A stretch of 64,000 nucleotides of DNA from Clostridiales bacterium CHKCI006 (GCA_900018345.1 FCNA01000129.1:1-64000); one strand, 5' to 3'; positions 52,397 through 62,520 are shown, numbered from the stretch's first letter. The notes: generated by a model from the letters alone, not told the origin. Translations and numbers: made by a program.

Positions 52397-52804
52397 ATGG
52401 AAGACTGTGTTTTTTGTAAGATTGCCAATCATGTTTTTGAAAGTTCCTATGTCTATGAAGACGAGATCTGTGCAGCTTTTCTAGATCTCTCGCAAACAAC
52501 TTATGGACATACATTAGTTGTCCCTAAAAAACATATGACCAACATCCTTGATGCAGATGAGGAAACCTTGAGTCATTTGATCAAAGTTGTTGCTCGCCTT
52601 GCCCCAAAGATCGTCAAAGCGGTCGGCGCTCAGGGCTGTAACGTTTTAACCAATGCCAATGAAGCAGCCGGACAAAGTGTGATGCATCTGCATTTCCACA
52701 TTATCCCTCGTTTCAATGAAGAAGATGGTTTTCAAATGCAGTTTGCCAATCATGAAGGCATGTACGACCTTACCGAACTGGTTGAAAAAATCAAGAATGC
52801 TTAA
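52397..52804 (+). CDS. HIT-family nucleotide hydrolase
   Basis: 135 aa. N-terminal zinc-type CVFCKI and the histidine triad HLHFHII in QSVMHLHFHIIPRF near 95. Hydrolyses adenosine phosphoramidate or dinucleotides; Hit/Hinting proteins of this type are house-keeping. Third gene after the foldases with a 17-bp gap, probably same transcript. Confidence 0.93.
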   Translation: MEDCVFCKIANHVFESSYVYEDEICAAFLDLSQTTYGHTLVVPKKHMTNILDADEETLSHLIKVVARLAPKIVKAVGAQGCNVLTNANEAAGQSVMHLHFHIIPRFNEEDGFQMQFANHEGMYDLTELVEKIKNA

Positions 52805-52832
52805 AAGATGACTTCGGTCATCTTTTTTTCTT
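52802..52832 (+). terminator. Terminator of the foldase-HIT operon
   Basis: AAAAGATGAC-TTCG-GTCATCTTTT plus T3. Confidence 0.9.
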
Positions 52833-52906
52833 GTGCCATTATTCACATTTGTATTGTTTTCCTTTGTCAATTTGTGTATAATCATTAACGAATTGGAGGA
52901 AACAGC

Positions 52907-53662
52907 ATGAATGATATCGAAATGTTAAATAAAAAAGCGTTTACGAAATATGATCGTTGCACGCAAAAGCCTTTATCGTTTTTCTTTATGGCCGTCATGG
53001 CTGGCTTCTATTTAGGCGGCGCTCTGATCCTTTCCAATAGCTTAGGGGCCGTCTTTCAGTCCGTCAGTCCAGAAGTGGCCAAATTTCTCAATGCAGCGAG
53101 CTTTGGCGTCGGTCTGGTTGCTATCACTTCTTTAGGTGGAGAATTATTTACCGGCAATTGTCTGACGACCATTATCCCGGTCCTGGATGGTAAGTTACCT
53201 TTCCTGAAATTAAAATGGACCTGGATCATCTGCTTTTTAGGGAATCTCTTTGGAATCAGTTTTTTAGTTTTTCTATTCTATCTGAGTGGTTCTTTACAAG
53301 AAACGATCCAGCCTTATGTTCTGCAAACCTTCCAGACGAAATTGGCTGTCCCTGTAGGTCAACTTATCTTACGCAGCATTCTATGTAACTTCATGGTCTG
53401 CCTGGCTGCCTTTGCTTCCATGAAGATCAATGATGGCTTTACCCGCACGACCATCATGTTCTTAATGGTCATGGCCTTTGTTTTCGCAGGCATGGAGCAC
53501 TGCATTGCCAATATCGGTACCTTTACCCTGGCCTTGCTTTATGATTTCAGTTTCGCATCCCTAGGTCAAGTCATCATTCATATGATCATTTGTACCTTGG
53601 GTAATATTGTTGGAGGAAGCCTCCTATTTGCGATTCCTTTATACCTCTCTAATAAAAAATAA
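52907..53662 (+). CDS. Formate/nitrite transporter family channel
   Basis: 251 aa, six helices of the FocA/NirC/HSC fold. FMAVMAGFYLGGALILSNSLGAVF near 25, SLGGELFTGNCLTTIIPVLDG near 80 and MEHCIANIGTFTLAL near 196, whose His is the pore histidine. In a fermenter with pyruvate oxidation, formate export or uptake is the likely task; nitrite and hydrosulfide are alternatives. TGGAGG before ATG 52907. Confidence 0.9.
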   Translation: MNDIEMLNKKAFTKYDRCTQKPLSFFFMAVMAGFYLGGALILSNSLGAVFQSVSPEVAKFLNAASFGVGLVAITSLGGELFTGNCLTTIIPVLDGKLPFLKLKWTWIICFLGNLFGISFLVFLFYLSGSLQETIQPYVLQTFQTKLAVPVGQLILRSILCNFMVCLAAFASMKINDGFTRTTIMFLMVMAFVFAGMEHCIANIGTFTLALLYDFSFASLGQVIIHMIICTLGNIVGGSLLFAIPLYLSNKK

Positions 53663-53673
53663 GGATGTTTATC

Positions 53674-53700
53674 CTACCAGTCCGCTGGTAGGATTTTTTG
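53674..53700 (+). terminator. Terminator of the formate/nitrite channel gene
   Basis: ATCCTACCAG-TCCG-CTGGTAGGAT then T5. A further 9-bp inverted repeat GAATGCCCA/TGGGCATTC spans about 53730-53775 downstream. Confidence 0.88.
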
Positions 53701-53787
53701 TATTTCGGGTAAGCCTATCAGTCAGGAAGGAATGCCCATCTGACATGGATCACATGAATCATTGTGGGCATTCTTTTCCAAAAAAAA

Positions 53788-53828
53788 GCTCCCGATAAAC
53801 AATAAGACAACTGTCTATCAGGAGACTA
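53788..53828 (-). terminator. yhaM operon terminator
   Basis: CTCCTGATA/TATCGGGAG (one G-U) stem followed by CTTTTTTTT on the minus strand. Confidence 0.8.
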
Positions 53829-53840
53829 TTCAAAGCATCT

Positions 53841-54779
53841 CTACTTTTCTTTTGGTTTATAAAAACTGCGATTATCCAAAGGAAAGATCCGTTTTGTAAA
53901 ATGACCGGGTTCAACATTCTCTAGCGCTTTATCCAGCATATTGATCTTCGCATCCAGATTATCAATCATATAGATGACCTCTGCCTCACGAATTTGCGGC
54001 AGGACAGGAGAACCAAATTCCATTTTTCCATGATGAGAAAGCACGAGATGTTTTAAGATCGTCACACTTTCACCTTCTAACCCAAGCTCTTTTGCAGCTT
54101 CAGCGACCAGATTGGCGCCAATCGAAATGTGTCCCAACAGTTTTCCTTCCAGCGTATATTCCGGAACGACTGGGCCGCTCAATTCAATGATCTTACCTAG
54201 ATCATGCAATAAGATCCCGCCATACAGAAAATCCTTATTCAACGAGGGATGAATACCACATACTGCCTCTGCCATCTTCAGCATACATAACGTATGGTAG
54301 GCGAGTCCCGACACATATTCATGATGATTGCGCGAAGCTGCCGGATACCGCAGAAACGCTTGCATATGCCTTTCAAAAAGCGTGGAAACGATCAAAGCAA
54401 TGGCCTCATCATTCAGCTGATCAATATAACTTTGCAAGCCTGCTTGCAGCTGTTCCACAGATAAAGGAGATTGCTTCAGATATTGGATCTGCATTTCCGG
54501 ATCCGTCGATACAATATCAATCTTTTCTATTTTTAATTGTAATTCCTCTCCGTAGCGAATGACATCTCCTGTCACCTCAACCACACAACCCATTTTCAAG
54601 CTTTCCACTTGCTCTGGTTTAGCGTTCCAGAGCTTCGCATCGATCGTGCCGGAATCATCCTGCAATACCAGCGTCAGATAGGTCGCTTTATTATTACGTC
54701 CGATCATTACCTGACTGATCAGGCTGGAGAAAGTAATATGATTGTCTCCTGCCTGAAAGGCCTTAATCTTCTTCGTCAA
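53841..54779 (-). CDS. yhaM: 3'-5' exoribonuclease YhaM
   Basis: 312 aa. N-terminal OB-fold (about 10-100: SSLISQVMIGRNNKATYLTLVLQDDSGTIDAKLW) and an HD domain near 160-290 with YHTLCMLKMAE, LLHDLGKI and VLSHHGKMEFGSP, the metal site. Degrades RNA and DNA from 3' ends. TTG start at 54779, 8 nt after AAAGGAG, overlapping the upstream gene by 17 bp; last gene of the glycolipid operon. Confidence 0.92.
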   Translation of the reverse strand: MTKKIKAFQAGDNHITFSSLISQVMIGRNNKATYLTLVLQDDSGTIDAKLWNAKPEQVESLKMGCVVEVTGDVIRYGEELQLKIEKIDIVSTDPEMQIQYLKQSPLSVEQLQAGLQSYIDQLNDEAIALIVSTLFERHMQAFLRYPAASRNHHEYVSGLAYHTLCMLKMAEAVCGIHPSLNKDFLYGGILLHDLGKIIELSGPVVPEYTLEGKLLGHISIGANLVAEAAKELGLEGESVTILKHLVLSHHGKMEFGSPVLPQIREAEVIYMIDNLDAKINMLDKALENVEPGHFTKRIFPLDNRSFYKPKEK

Positions 54780-56757
54780 ATTGATGTCTCCTTTCCATCA
54801 TCGCCGTTTTGATCCAATCGTTTTGGAATCCTTTACGTGCGAGATAACTATAAACATGTGTGTCCAAGGCCTGATCACTATAACGCTTTGCATATTTTTG
54901 ATAGGCTTTTTCCATTTCCTTATGCAATAACTGCTTTTCAAGATCCTCATCTGTTTCAATCGTTACCTGATGCATTGCCTCCTCGATCACATCCTGTTCA
55001 AAACCGTTAGAGAATAAACGGTTGCGAATATTGTGGATCAGTGCGCCATGCGAGCGTGTTCGATTCTGATTAGACAGCTTACGAATCGTTTCCGCCGCAT
55101 TTTCAACTTCTATATCACGCGCATAGTTCTCCCTTAGACTCTCCAAAATATCCTGTGGAATGCCTTTTTCGCGCAGCTTTTGGAGCGCCTTACGGATTCC
55201 CATCCCCATGCGTGAAGCCTTGGCCAAATAATCCTTGGCATAGGCATAATCATCGATGAGATGCTTTTGCTCTAATAAGTGAATGATCATGTCCACATGC
55301 ACTTCATCCAATTCCTCACTACGAGACAGTTTTTCACTCATCTGAGCGCGCGTATAATCACGGCTTGTCAAGTATTTCAAGGCCTTTTTATAGCCTTTTG
55401 ATACAAATTCATAGTCCTTTAATTCTTCCAGACAAGCGCGATCGACCACTTTGCCCTTCTCTAGTTCATACCGCTGAATGATCGGCTCAGGCAAATGCAA
55501 GGACAGATCGATATCATCTGCTTTTAAGACGACATTATACATATGATCATGGCGCTCTGTGATTGAACTTACTTTATAGCTATAATGTTTATGGATGATG
55601 GCCTGTTCATAGACCTGGATCATCTTTTCATAGAATGTCTCACTAGTATATTGGCGGCTATCTATATATGCCTGTTGCTGTAATTGAGAAAAATCCTCAT
55701 GCATCAGACGTTCCACAATATCAGCCAGATCTTTTTCATCTTTGAAGAAATAGCCATTCTCACCATCTTTGATGACCCCTTCGAGGTTTTTATCAAAACG
55801 TGCCAGGACAGGCAAACCTGAAGCCATAGCTTCAATAAAGGTCAGACCCTGGGTCTCCGTGATAGAAGCTGAGACAAAGGCATCACTGACAAAATAATAG
55901 TAAGGAACGAGATCGGCTTTTTTAGGGCCGGCAAAGTAGATCATTTCATCCACCAGCAACGAACTAGCCTGCTCTTTAAGCTCATCGAGGGCTGGGCCGC
56001 CACCGACAATGAGCAGTCTGACCGGCAGATTCTTTTCTTTAAAATATGGCATCGCCTGAATGATGATATCGATACTTTTTTCTGAAGCTACACGCCCTAA
56101 GAAAGTCAGGACAAACTGACCTTCCTGGATGCCGCATTCTTCATAGACTCTAGCTAATTGAACTTGATCGGCATTTTTCTTTTCAAAACGGTCTAATTCC
56201 AGACCTGTCCCAATCACATGGATCTCATTTTCAATCCCGTAAGATTCAAGAATTTCTTTCGTTTTTGTTGAAGGTGCAATCAGTTCTGTACAGTTATCCC
56301 CATAGATACGACTAATTTTAGAAACGACCTTCTTCAACAATGGTTCGGTCGCTTCGATCTTCCCTAAACCAGGAAGATAATGGACATAGTCTTCATACTG
56401 TGTATGATAAGTGTAGACAACAGGGATATTGAGGATCTGAGCGGCAATCTTACCAAAGATACCAACGCTGAATTCAGTCTGAACATGGATCAGATCCAGA
56501 TTTGCCTGACGGATCATCTTCATCGCTTTAGCAGAATAGAAGTTTGCCAGCCGATAATTATAAAGCCATTTCAACTCAATACCGGACAGACGAATGATCT
56601 GACCGTCCTCTTCATAGTTTTCACCTGCACGTACTTCCGTCGTTACCACCAGGACCTCATGACCGTGCTTCATCAGCTCCTTTTTTAAAATATGGGAGGC
56701 TGTAGCCACCCCATTGATATCCGGTAAATATGTATCTGTGAAAATTCCGATTCTCAT
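54763..56757 (-). CDS. GT4 glucosyltransferase fused to RecX
   Basis: 664 aa, one uninterrupted frame. Residues 1-385 form a GT-B glycosyltransferase like monoglucosyl-diacylglycerol synthases of Bacillota/Mollicutes: GIFTDTYLPDINGVATA near 4-20, HTQYEDY, FLGRVASEKSIDIIIQA near 225, and the nucleotide-sugar motif ETQGLTFIEAMASGLPVLA near 305. Residues about 393-664 match full-length Bacillota RecX: a beta-rich head, CLEELKDYEFVSKGYKKALKYLTSRDYTRAQMSEKL, and three-helix repeats with MGIRKALQKLREKGIP and LARKGFQNDWIKTAM. Neighbours are glycolipid genes (4-bp overlap upstream). RecX inhibits RecA; why it is joined here is unknown. Confidence 0.88.
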   Translation of the reverse strand: MRIGIFTDTYLPDINGVATASHILKKELMKHGHEVLVVTTEVRAGENYEEDGQIIRLSGIELKWLYNYRLANFYSAKAMKMIRQANLDLIHVQTEFSVGIFGKIAAQILNIPVVYTYHTQYEDYVHYLPGLGKIEATEPLLKKVVSKISRIYGDNCTELIAPSTKTKEILESYGIENEIHVIGTGLELDRFEKKNADQVQLARVYEECGIQEGQFVLTFLGRVASEKSIDIIIQAMPYFKEKNLPVRLLIVGGGPALDELKEQASSLLVDEMIYFAGPKKADLVPYYYFVSDAFVSASITETQGLTFIEAMASGLPVLARFDKNLEGVIKDGENGYFFKDEKDLADIVERLMHEDFSQLQQQAYIDSRQYTSETFYEKMIQVYEQAIIHKHYSYKVSSITERHDHMYNVVLKADDIDLSLHLPEPIIQRYELEKGKVVDRACLEELKDYEFVSKGYKKALKYLTSRDYTRAQMSEKLSRSEELDEVHVDMIIHLLEQKHLIDDYAYAKDYLAKASRMGMGIRKALQKLREKGIPQDILESLRENYARDIEVENAAETIRKLSNQNRTRSHGALIHNIRNRLFSNGFEQDVIEEAMHQVTIETDEDLEKQLLHKEMEKAYQKYAKRYSDQALDTHVYSYLARKGFQNDWIKTAMMERRHQFDEED

Positions 56758-57794
56758 AATAATTCATCTCCTGTTCGGCGATTGATTTCGCGATTCAAAC
56801 TAAAAGTCAGCCCGCCTGCCAACATCACCAAATAATAGGTTGCAAAGCGCCAGATCAACATACTGGAAGACGCCATGACATTTCCCATGACATAGGAATA
56901 AAGCAAAACATAGGTTGCTTCACTTCCACCGCTCGCACCAGGGATAGGAATGAAGGACGTAATCATATAGATAAAGGCTGAGATTCCTACATAATCAAAG
57001 TATTCTGAGAAAGGCAACGATCTTCCTAATGAAAGCATTGTAAAGAATGGAATGCTGTAGAGGATCGTCAAGCGAATCAGGAATAAAACAAAAATAACGG
57101 CAATCGTTCCCTTATGCTTGGACATGATGCCTAATTCCCGCCGGAAATCTAAAATTTTCTGATCTAAATTCACCTTAGAAACCTCGTAGTTTTTCACAAT
57201 ATGCAACTTATGTCCAATCAGCAATACTGTTCCAGTCAAAAAACGCTGAAAGCGATGTGAGATTGCCCCAAACAGTAAGCCGAAAATAACGACTGCATTG
57301 ATGGCAAATCCAATCAAAGCCAGTGATACGAAGCTGGAAAATTCCGTATAGAATTTATTAAATTTAAAAATCAGGATCAAAAGCGTATAAAAAACCATCG
57401 CAATCTGATAAACGATGAAGTTCATCAGTAAAATGCCAATGCCGCTCGTCGTTTCTACACCCTGTTTTTTAAAGATATAGACCTGGGCAAACTGTCCGCC
57501 ACTTGCAAAAGGTGTGATTCCATTAAAGAAGCCACCAGAAAGCGCATTGACAATTCCTTGTTTTAAACGGTAGGTTTTCTTATAAATTCTGGCAAAGATC
57601 GTTAAGATCAAACCATCAAATAAATAAGGAACGATGGCCAGCAGAATGATGACTATGAGCCAGAAAACATCGATTCCGCCTAGTACCGCCATGATATCCT
57701 GATATTCCCCTCTTAAACTAAAGTAGATCGCAATGATCGCAAAGAGAATGATCCATAAAATGTTCAATGCGTATTTCTTAATGACTCGTTTCAT
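56754..57794 (-). CDS. Flippase-like membrane protein (LPG-synthase TM/UPF0104)
   Basis: 346 aa with about eight helices of the lysylphosphatidylglycerol-synthase membrane domain family (YbhN-like): GGFFNGITPFASGGQFAQVYIFKKQG near 91-116 and SFIPIPGASGGSEATYVLLYSYVMG near 280. No catalytic aminoacyl-transfer domain. Set between two glucosyltransferases with 4-bp overlaps on both sides, it probably moves glycolipids across the membrane (inference). Confidence 0.85.
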   Translation of the reverse strand: MKRVIKKYALNILWIILFAIIAIYFSLRGEYQDIMAVLGGIDVFWLIVIILLAIVPYLFDGLILTIFARIYKKTYRLKQGIVNALSGGFFNGITPFASGGQFAQVYIFKKQGVETTSGIGILLMNFIVYQIAMVFYTLLILIFKFNKFYTEFSSFVSLALIGFAINAVVIFGLLFGAISHRFQRFLTGTVLLIGHKLHIVKNYEVSKVNLDQKILDFRRELGIMSKHKGTIAVIFVLFLIRLTILYSIPFFTMLSLGRSLPFSEYFDYVGISAFIYMITSFIPIPGASGGSEATYVLLYSYVMGNVMASSSMLIWRFATYYLVMLAGGLTFSLNREINRRTGDELL

Positions 57795-58810
57795 AATTCG
57801 GCATCCTTTCTTTCAATCGCCTCCTGATAAACAGCCGCGAGCTGTTCACCAATCGCTTTGAATCCACGCGCCTCCGCTGTTTGATAACCGCATGCACTCA
57901 GATCTGGTAACTGTCCCTCGACCATCTGTGTGATCTTTGCGGCAAATTCGTCTTCTGTGTTAGCCATGTAACAGTTTTTACCATTAAATAACCAACCCTC
58001 ATAAACAGGAATATCTCGCACCAAAACCTTGCATTTGGCAGCCAATGCCTCTAAAACGACGATGCCTTCCGTTTCTTCACGGCTTGGAAAGAAGAAAACA
58101 TCAGAAGACATATAAGCGCCTAGAATAATGTCACCGGAAATATAACCGGGAAGGATCACGTTTTCTGGTTTATTTTCGATCCATTTACGGATATTTCCTG
58201 ACGGCATAGAGAGATTTTTATCCCCAAACCAGATAAAAGTATAATCGGGCAGCCTTTCAGCAACTGCGCAAAAAGTATCAAAGCCTTTGCGCTCAAAAAG
58301 CCAGCCGACCGACATGACCACTTTCTGATCATCGCGCAGCTGAAAATAATCTCTAAAAGCCTGTACCTTTGTCTGATCGTAGGTATAAATGTCAACATCA
58401 ATTCCGTTTGATATAGCATGGACCGGCTTATCAATGCCATATCCTTCAATCAGCTTCTTGGAATACTCTGTTGGCGTAACAATGACATCACCCATTGAAT
58501 AGAGATAAATCAACCATTTTCGCCATAAAGGGGCAATTGTGTTCGAAAAAGCAAAAGAATCACGAAAATCCTCCTCTGTGCTGTGCGCATGATAAACAAT
58601 GGGTTTATTCATTTTTTTGGCATATTTGATTTCCTTCATACTACCAAAGAAAACCGTATTGATATGTAAAACATCGTAATCTTTACAATCATGATCTTTC
58701 GAAAAATCAATATGATTGAGAGTCAGTGCCTTCATCTGATGCTCTAAAGCCTTCCCGATTCCAGACTTGGCAATTCCCTTTTCATTTTCAAAATAAAGTT
58801 TTACTTTCAT
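57791..58810 (-). CDS. GT4 glycosyltransferase, probable diglucosyl-diacylglycerol synthase
   Basis: 339 aa GT-B enzyme. KSGIGKALEHQMKAL near 15-29 resembles the alDGS/CpoA group that adds a second glucose to glucosyl-diacylglycerol. VLHINTVFFGS near 48, AHSTEEDFRDSF near 78, VGWLFERKGFDTF near 185 and SREETEGIVVLEALAAKC near 250. ATG 58810 follows GGTGATATT; the frame extends to 58849 without a ribosome site. First gene of the glycolipid operon with the flippase-like protein, the GT-RecX fusion and yhaM. Confidence 0.82.
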   Translation of the reverse strand: MKVKLYFENEKGIAKSGIGKALEHQMKALTLNHIDFSKDHDCKDYDVLHINTVFFGSMKEIKYAKKMNKPIVYHAHSTEEDFRDSFAFSNTIAPLWRKWLIYLYSMGDVIVTPTEYSKKLIEGYGIDKPVHAISNGIDVDIYTYDQTKVQAFRDYFQLRDDQKVVMSVGWLFERKGFDTFCAVAERLPDYTFIWFGDKNLSMPSGNIRKWIENKPENVILPGYISGDIILGAYMSSDVFFFPSREETEGIVVLEALAAKCKVLVRDIPVYEGWLFNGKNCYMANTEDEFAAKITQMVEGQLPDLSACGYQTAEARGFKAIGEQLAAVYQEAIERKDAEL

Positions 58811-58916
58811 AATATCACCATTTCTATTATACAAAAAAACACGATTCAATGAAAGTAAAAAGAAGCCGATTTCACATTCTTTAAAAAATACTAAGAATTT
58901 CTTTAAGCTTTTTTAG

Positions 58917-58949
58917 AGAAAAAAGGCCACTGATCAAATCAGTGACCTT
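58917..58949 (-). terminator. nifJ terminator
   Basis: AAGGTCACTGAT/ATCAGTGGCCTT hairpin followed by T6 on the minus strand. Confidence 0.85.
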
Positions 58950-58964
58950 AGAGATTGATGTTGA

Positions 58965-61900
58965 TTAAGCAGCCATTGCTTCAAGACGTGCACGACGTTT
59001 CTTCGCATCTTCTTCACATTTTGTCATCAGATCTTCAGCATGTTCAGGGTTGATCTTTAACAGCTGGTTGAAACGGTTCTCAGATAATAAGAACTCTCTG
59101 AATTTTGTGAAATCAGGTGTCTTAGAATCGATCTGTAATGGGTTTTTGCCTTCTTCTTCCAGGCGTGGATCGTATCTTAAGAGGTTGAAGTAACCACAAG
59201 CGATGGCTTTCTTTTGCTGCTGCTGATGGTTAGATAAACCGCCCTTGATACCATGTTCCATACAAGGTGAGTAAGCAATGATCAGAGATGGTCCGTCATA
59301 GCTTTCTGCTTCCTTGAAGGCTTTGATGGTCTGCATTGGATTTGCACCCATAGCTACCTGTGCAACATACACATGACCATAAGCCATAGCAATCTGTGCC
59401 AGGTCTTTTTTCGCAACACGTTTACCGCTGGCAGTGAACTTCGCAATCGAACCAGCCTGGCTTGATTTAGAAGACTGTCCACCTGTGTTAGAGTAAACCT
59501 CAGTATCTAAGACTAAGATATTGACATTTAAATCATTCGCAATGACATGGTCAACGCCTCCGTATCCGATGTCGTATGCCCAGCCGTCACCACCGACGAT
59601 CCATTGAGATTTCGTTACGAAATCACCTTTCATGTCAAATAAAGCTTTGATACCTTCGCATTTGCTTGCTTCAATGCCAGCAACCATGTCATCATATAAT
59701 GCTTTTTCTTTTTCATGGTTGCCTTTATTTTCAATATACTGTTCAAATGTAGCCTTCAGATCAGGTTCTACATCATTAATGTTTTCATTGATGATCTCCA
59801 GGATACGTTTTGTCTTATATTCGTTCGCTAATTTCATACCGAAGCCATATTCAGCATTGTCTTCGAATAATGAGTTAGCCCAGGCAGGTCCATGACCATT
59901 TTCATCCGTTGTCATTGGTGTAGATGGTGTAGAACCAGTGTAGATTGAACTACATCCAGTTGCGTTGGCAATAATCATATCCTCACCGAATAACTGTGTT
60001 GCTAAACGATAGTATGGTGTTTCACCACAGCCACCGCAGGCACCAGATACTTCGAAGTAAGGTTTCATGAAGCCGACACCTTTCGTTGTTGTTGTAGGAT
60101 ATTTATCTGTCTTATAAGTCACTTTCGTGTACATATAATCAGCCAGTTTTGCATGTGGTAATTCTTCATGAACAGGAACCATGCTTAAGGCTTTGTTGCC
60201 TCTCATACCAGGACATTCCGTTACACATAAGCCACAACCTACACAGTTATCTGGAGAAACCTGGATACGGTAAACCAGTCCATCAACGCCTTTACCCATA
60301 GGTTTTAAGACATCATTAGAAATATCTTCAGGTGCGTTCTTCACTTCCTCTTCAGTCATTAAGAATGCACGGATCGTAGCATGTGGACAAACCATGACAC
60401 AGTTATTACACTGGATACAGTTATCCTTATTCCATTTAGGTACTTCGATAGCAATCGCACGTTTTTCTTTGTAAGCCACACCTGAAGGCATTGAACCATC
60501 CATCTTTTCATCTGTGAATGCAGAGACTGGCAGGTCATAACCATCCAGCGCATTGATTACTGAAACGAATTCATCAAAATGTTCGTCACCAGTACGTTTT
60601 CTTGTGCTGGTTACTTCCAGATCAGCCCAGGTAGGATCAACACTGACTTCAACGATAGAATCCTTACCAGCATCGATGGCTTTGTAGTTCATCTGAACAA
60701 CAGCGTCACCTTTCTTACCATAAGATTTCTTCGCAGCCTGTTTCATGTAATCCACCGCTTCATCGATTGGCAGGATCTGCTGGTTCAAAGCGAAGAAGGC
60801 AGACTGCAGGATCGTATTGGTATGTCTTCCCATACCTAATTCACGTGCAATCTCATTGGCATTGATGATGTAGAATTTGGCTTTCTTTGTTGCCAGCTGT
60901 TTCTTTACCAGATTTGGCAGATAATCAACAATTTCTTCCTTAGAGAATTCTGTATTCAGTAAGAAAGTTCCGCCCTCTTTTAAGTTTTTCAGCATATCAT
61001 ACTTCAGGACATAGTTGTCTAATGAGCATGAGATGAAGTCTGCATGGTTGACATAGTAAGTTGCACGGATTGGAGAGTGTCCAAAACGTAAGTTAGAACG
61101 TGTCGCACCGCCAGCTTTCTTAGAGTCATAAGCAAAGTAAGCCTGAGAGTAAAGATCAGTATGGTCACCGATGATCTTAATAGAGTTCTTGTTTGCGGAA
61201 ACCGTTCCGTCTGAACCTAAACCGTAGAATAAGCAGGCTGTGTAGTCTGCACTTACACGGAAGTTTGGATCAGGTGTTAAAGATAAATGCGTCACATCAT
61301 CGTTGATACCGATCGTGAAACCATTGAATGGATTCTCAGAATCAAGATGGTCATAAACCGCTTTGATCTGCTGTGGTGTTGTATCCTTGCTGGAAAGACC
61401 GTAGCGACCACCGATGATCAAATCAAGATCAACATCTTTTAAAGCAGCCACAACGTCAAGGTATAATGGTTCGCCGGTAGCGCCCATTTCTTTGGTACGA
61501 TCTAATACCGCAATTTTCTTGACAGTAGCAGGTAAAACGGCTTTTAAATATTTCACAGAGAATGGACGATATAAATGAACTTTGATCAGACCCACTTTTT
61601 CGCCTGATTTTCTTAATTCATCGATCGTTTCCTCAATTGTTTCAGTAACAGACCCCATTGCAACAATGACTTTGGTTGCATCTGGATCACCATAGTATAC
61701 AAATGGTGCATAATGTCTTCCTGTAATATCTGAAATTTTCTTCATGTAGTCAGCAACGATTTCTACAACGGCTTCAAAGTGTTTATTCTGCGCTTCTCTG
61801 CCCTGGAAGTAGATATCATCGTTTTCAGCCATACCACGTTCAATTGGATTCGTGTGAGGGTTTAAAGCATTCGCCTTAAATTCCATCAGTGCTTCCTTAT

Positions 61901-62492
61901 CAAGCAAGCTAGCTAAAACATCATAATCCATGACTTCTACTTTCTGAATTTCATGAGATGTTCTGAATCCATCAAAGAAATGGATGAATGGCACATGAGC
62001 TTTGATTGCAGCTAAATGTGCAACACCACCAAGATCCATGATTTCCTGTACTGAGTGTGAGCAAAGCATCGGCATACCGATCTGACGACACGCGTAAATA
62101 TCCTGGTGATCACCAAAGATACTTAAGGCACGTGTAGCTAAAGAACGTGCAGCAACATGGATAACACCTGGCAACATTTCTCCAGCGATCTTGTATAAGT
62201 TAGGAATCATCAGTAATAATCCTTGTGAAGCAGTAAAAGTCGTCGCTAAAGCGCCACCCTGTAAAGCCCCGTGAACCGCACCAGCGGCACCTGCTTCGGA
62301 TTGCATTTCGACAACGTTTACGGCTGAACCAAAGATGTTCTTTCTTCCCTGGCTTGCCCAAGCTTCGGCGTTTTCTGCCATTGGAGAAGATGGTGTAATC
62401 GGATAAATTGCAGCAACTTCTGTAAAGGCATAGGCGACATGAGCGGCAGCTGTATTACCGTCCATAGACAAATACGTTTTTGCCATAGTCAT
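58965..62492 (-). CDS. nifJ: Pyruvate:ferredoxin (flavodoxin) oxidoreductase
   Basis: Oxidises pyruvate to acetyl-CoA and CO2, reducing ferredoxin: the central energy step of this anaerobe. 1175 aa single chain with all domains. YPITPSSPMAENAEAW near 35, domain with GSVTETIEETIDEL near 258, two ferredoxin clusters CIQCNNCVMVCPH and CVGCGLCVTECPG near 690-760, proximal cluster CGGCGETPYYR near 825 and TPP motif GDGWAYDIGYGGVDH near 970. Start is 62492 or ATG 62486, which is better spaced from AAGGAGG. Monocistronic. Confidence 0.97.
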   Translation of the reverse strand: MTMAKTYLSMDGNTAAAHVAYAFTEVAAIYPITPSSPMAENAEAWASQGRKNIFGSAVNVVEMQSEAGAAGAVHGALQGGALATTFTASQGLLLMIPNLYKIAGEMLPGVIHVAARSLATRALSIFGDHQDIYACRQIGMPMLCSHSVQEIMDLGGVAHLAAIKAHVPFIHFFDGFRTSHEIQKVEVMDYDVLASLLDKEALMEFKANALNPHTNPIERGMAENDDIYFQGREAQNKHFEAVVEIVADYMKKISDITGRHYAPFVYYGDPDATKVIVAMGSVTETIEETIDELRKSGEKVGLIKVHLYRPFSVKYLKAVLPATVKKIAVLDRTKEMGATGEPLYLDVVAALKDVDLDLIIGGRYGLSSKDTTPQQIKAVYDHLDSENPFNGFTIGINDDVTHLSLTPDPNFRVSADYTACLFYGLGSDGTVSANKNSIKIIGDHTDLYSQAYFAYDSKKAGGATRSNLRFGHSPIRATYYVNHADFISCSLDNYVLKYDMLKNLKEGGTFLLNTEFSKEEIVDYLPNLVKKQLATKKAKFYIINANEIARELGMGRHTNTILQSAFFALNQQILPIDEAVDYMKQAAKKSYGKKGDAVVQMNYKAIDAGKDSIVEVSVDPTWADLEVTSTRKRTGDEHFDEFVSVINALDGYDLPVSAFTDEKMDGSMPSGVAYKEKRAIAIEVPKWNKDNCIQCNNCVMVCPHATIRAFLMTEEEVKNAPEDISNDVLKPMGKGVDGLVYRIQVSPDNCVGCGLCVTECPGMRGNKALSMVPVHEELPHAKLADYMYTKVTYKTDKYPTTTTKGVGFMKPYFEVSGACGGCGETPYYRLATQLFGEDMIIANATGCSSIYTGSTPSTPMTTDENGHGPAWANSLFEDNAEYGFGMKLANEYKTKRILEIINENINDVEPDLKATFEQYIENKGNHEKEKALYDDMVAGIEASKCEGIKALFDMKGDFVTKSQWIVGGDGWAYDIGYGGVDHVIANDLNVNILVLDTEVYSNTGGQSSKSSQAGSIAKFTASGKRVAKKDLAQIAMAYGHVYVAQVAMGANPMQTIKAFKEAESYDGPSLIIAYSPCMEHGIKGGLSNHQQQQKKAIACGYFNLLRYDPRLEEEGKNPLQIDSKTPDFTKFREFLLSENRFNQLLKINPEHAEDLMTKCEEDAKKRRARLEAMAA

Positions 62493-62520
62493 TTTTCCTC
62501 CTTATTTTTCATATACTTTA

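Noticed and set aside
54763-56757. GT-RecX fusion as a missed frameshift or stop
   Set aside because: The frame is open through the junction near 55580 and both domains are complete, so no indel is needed.
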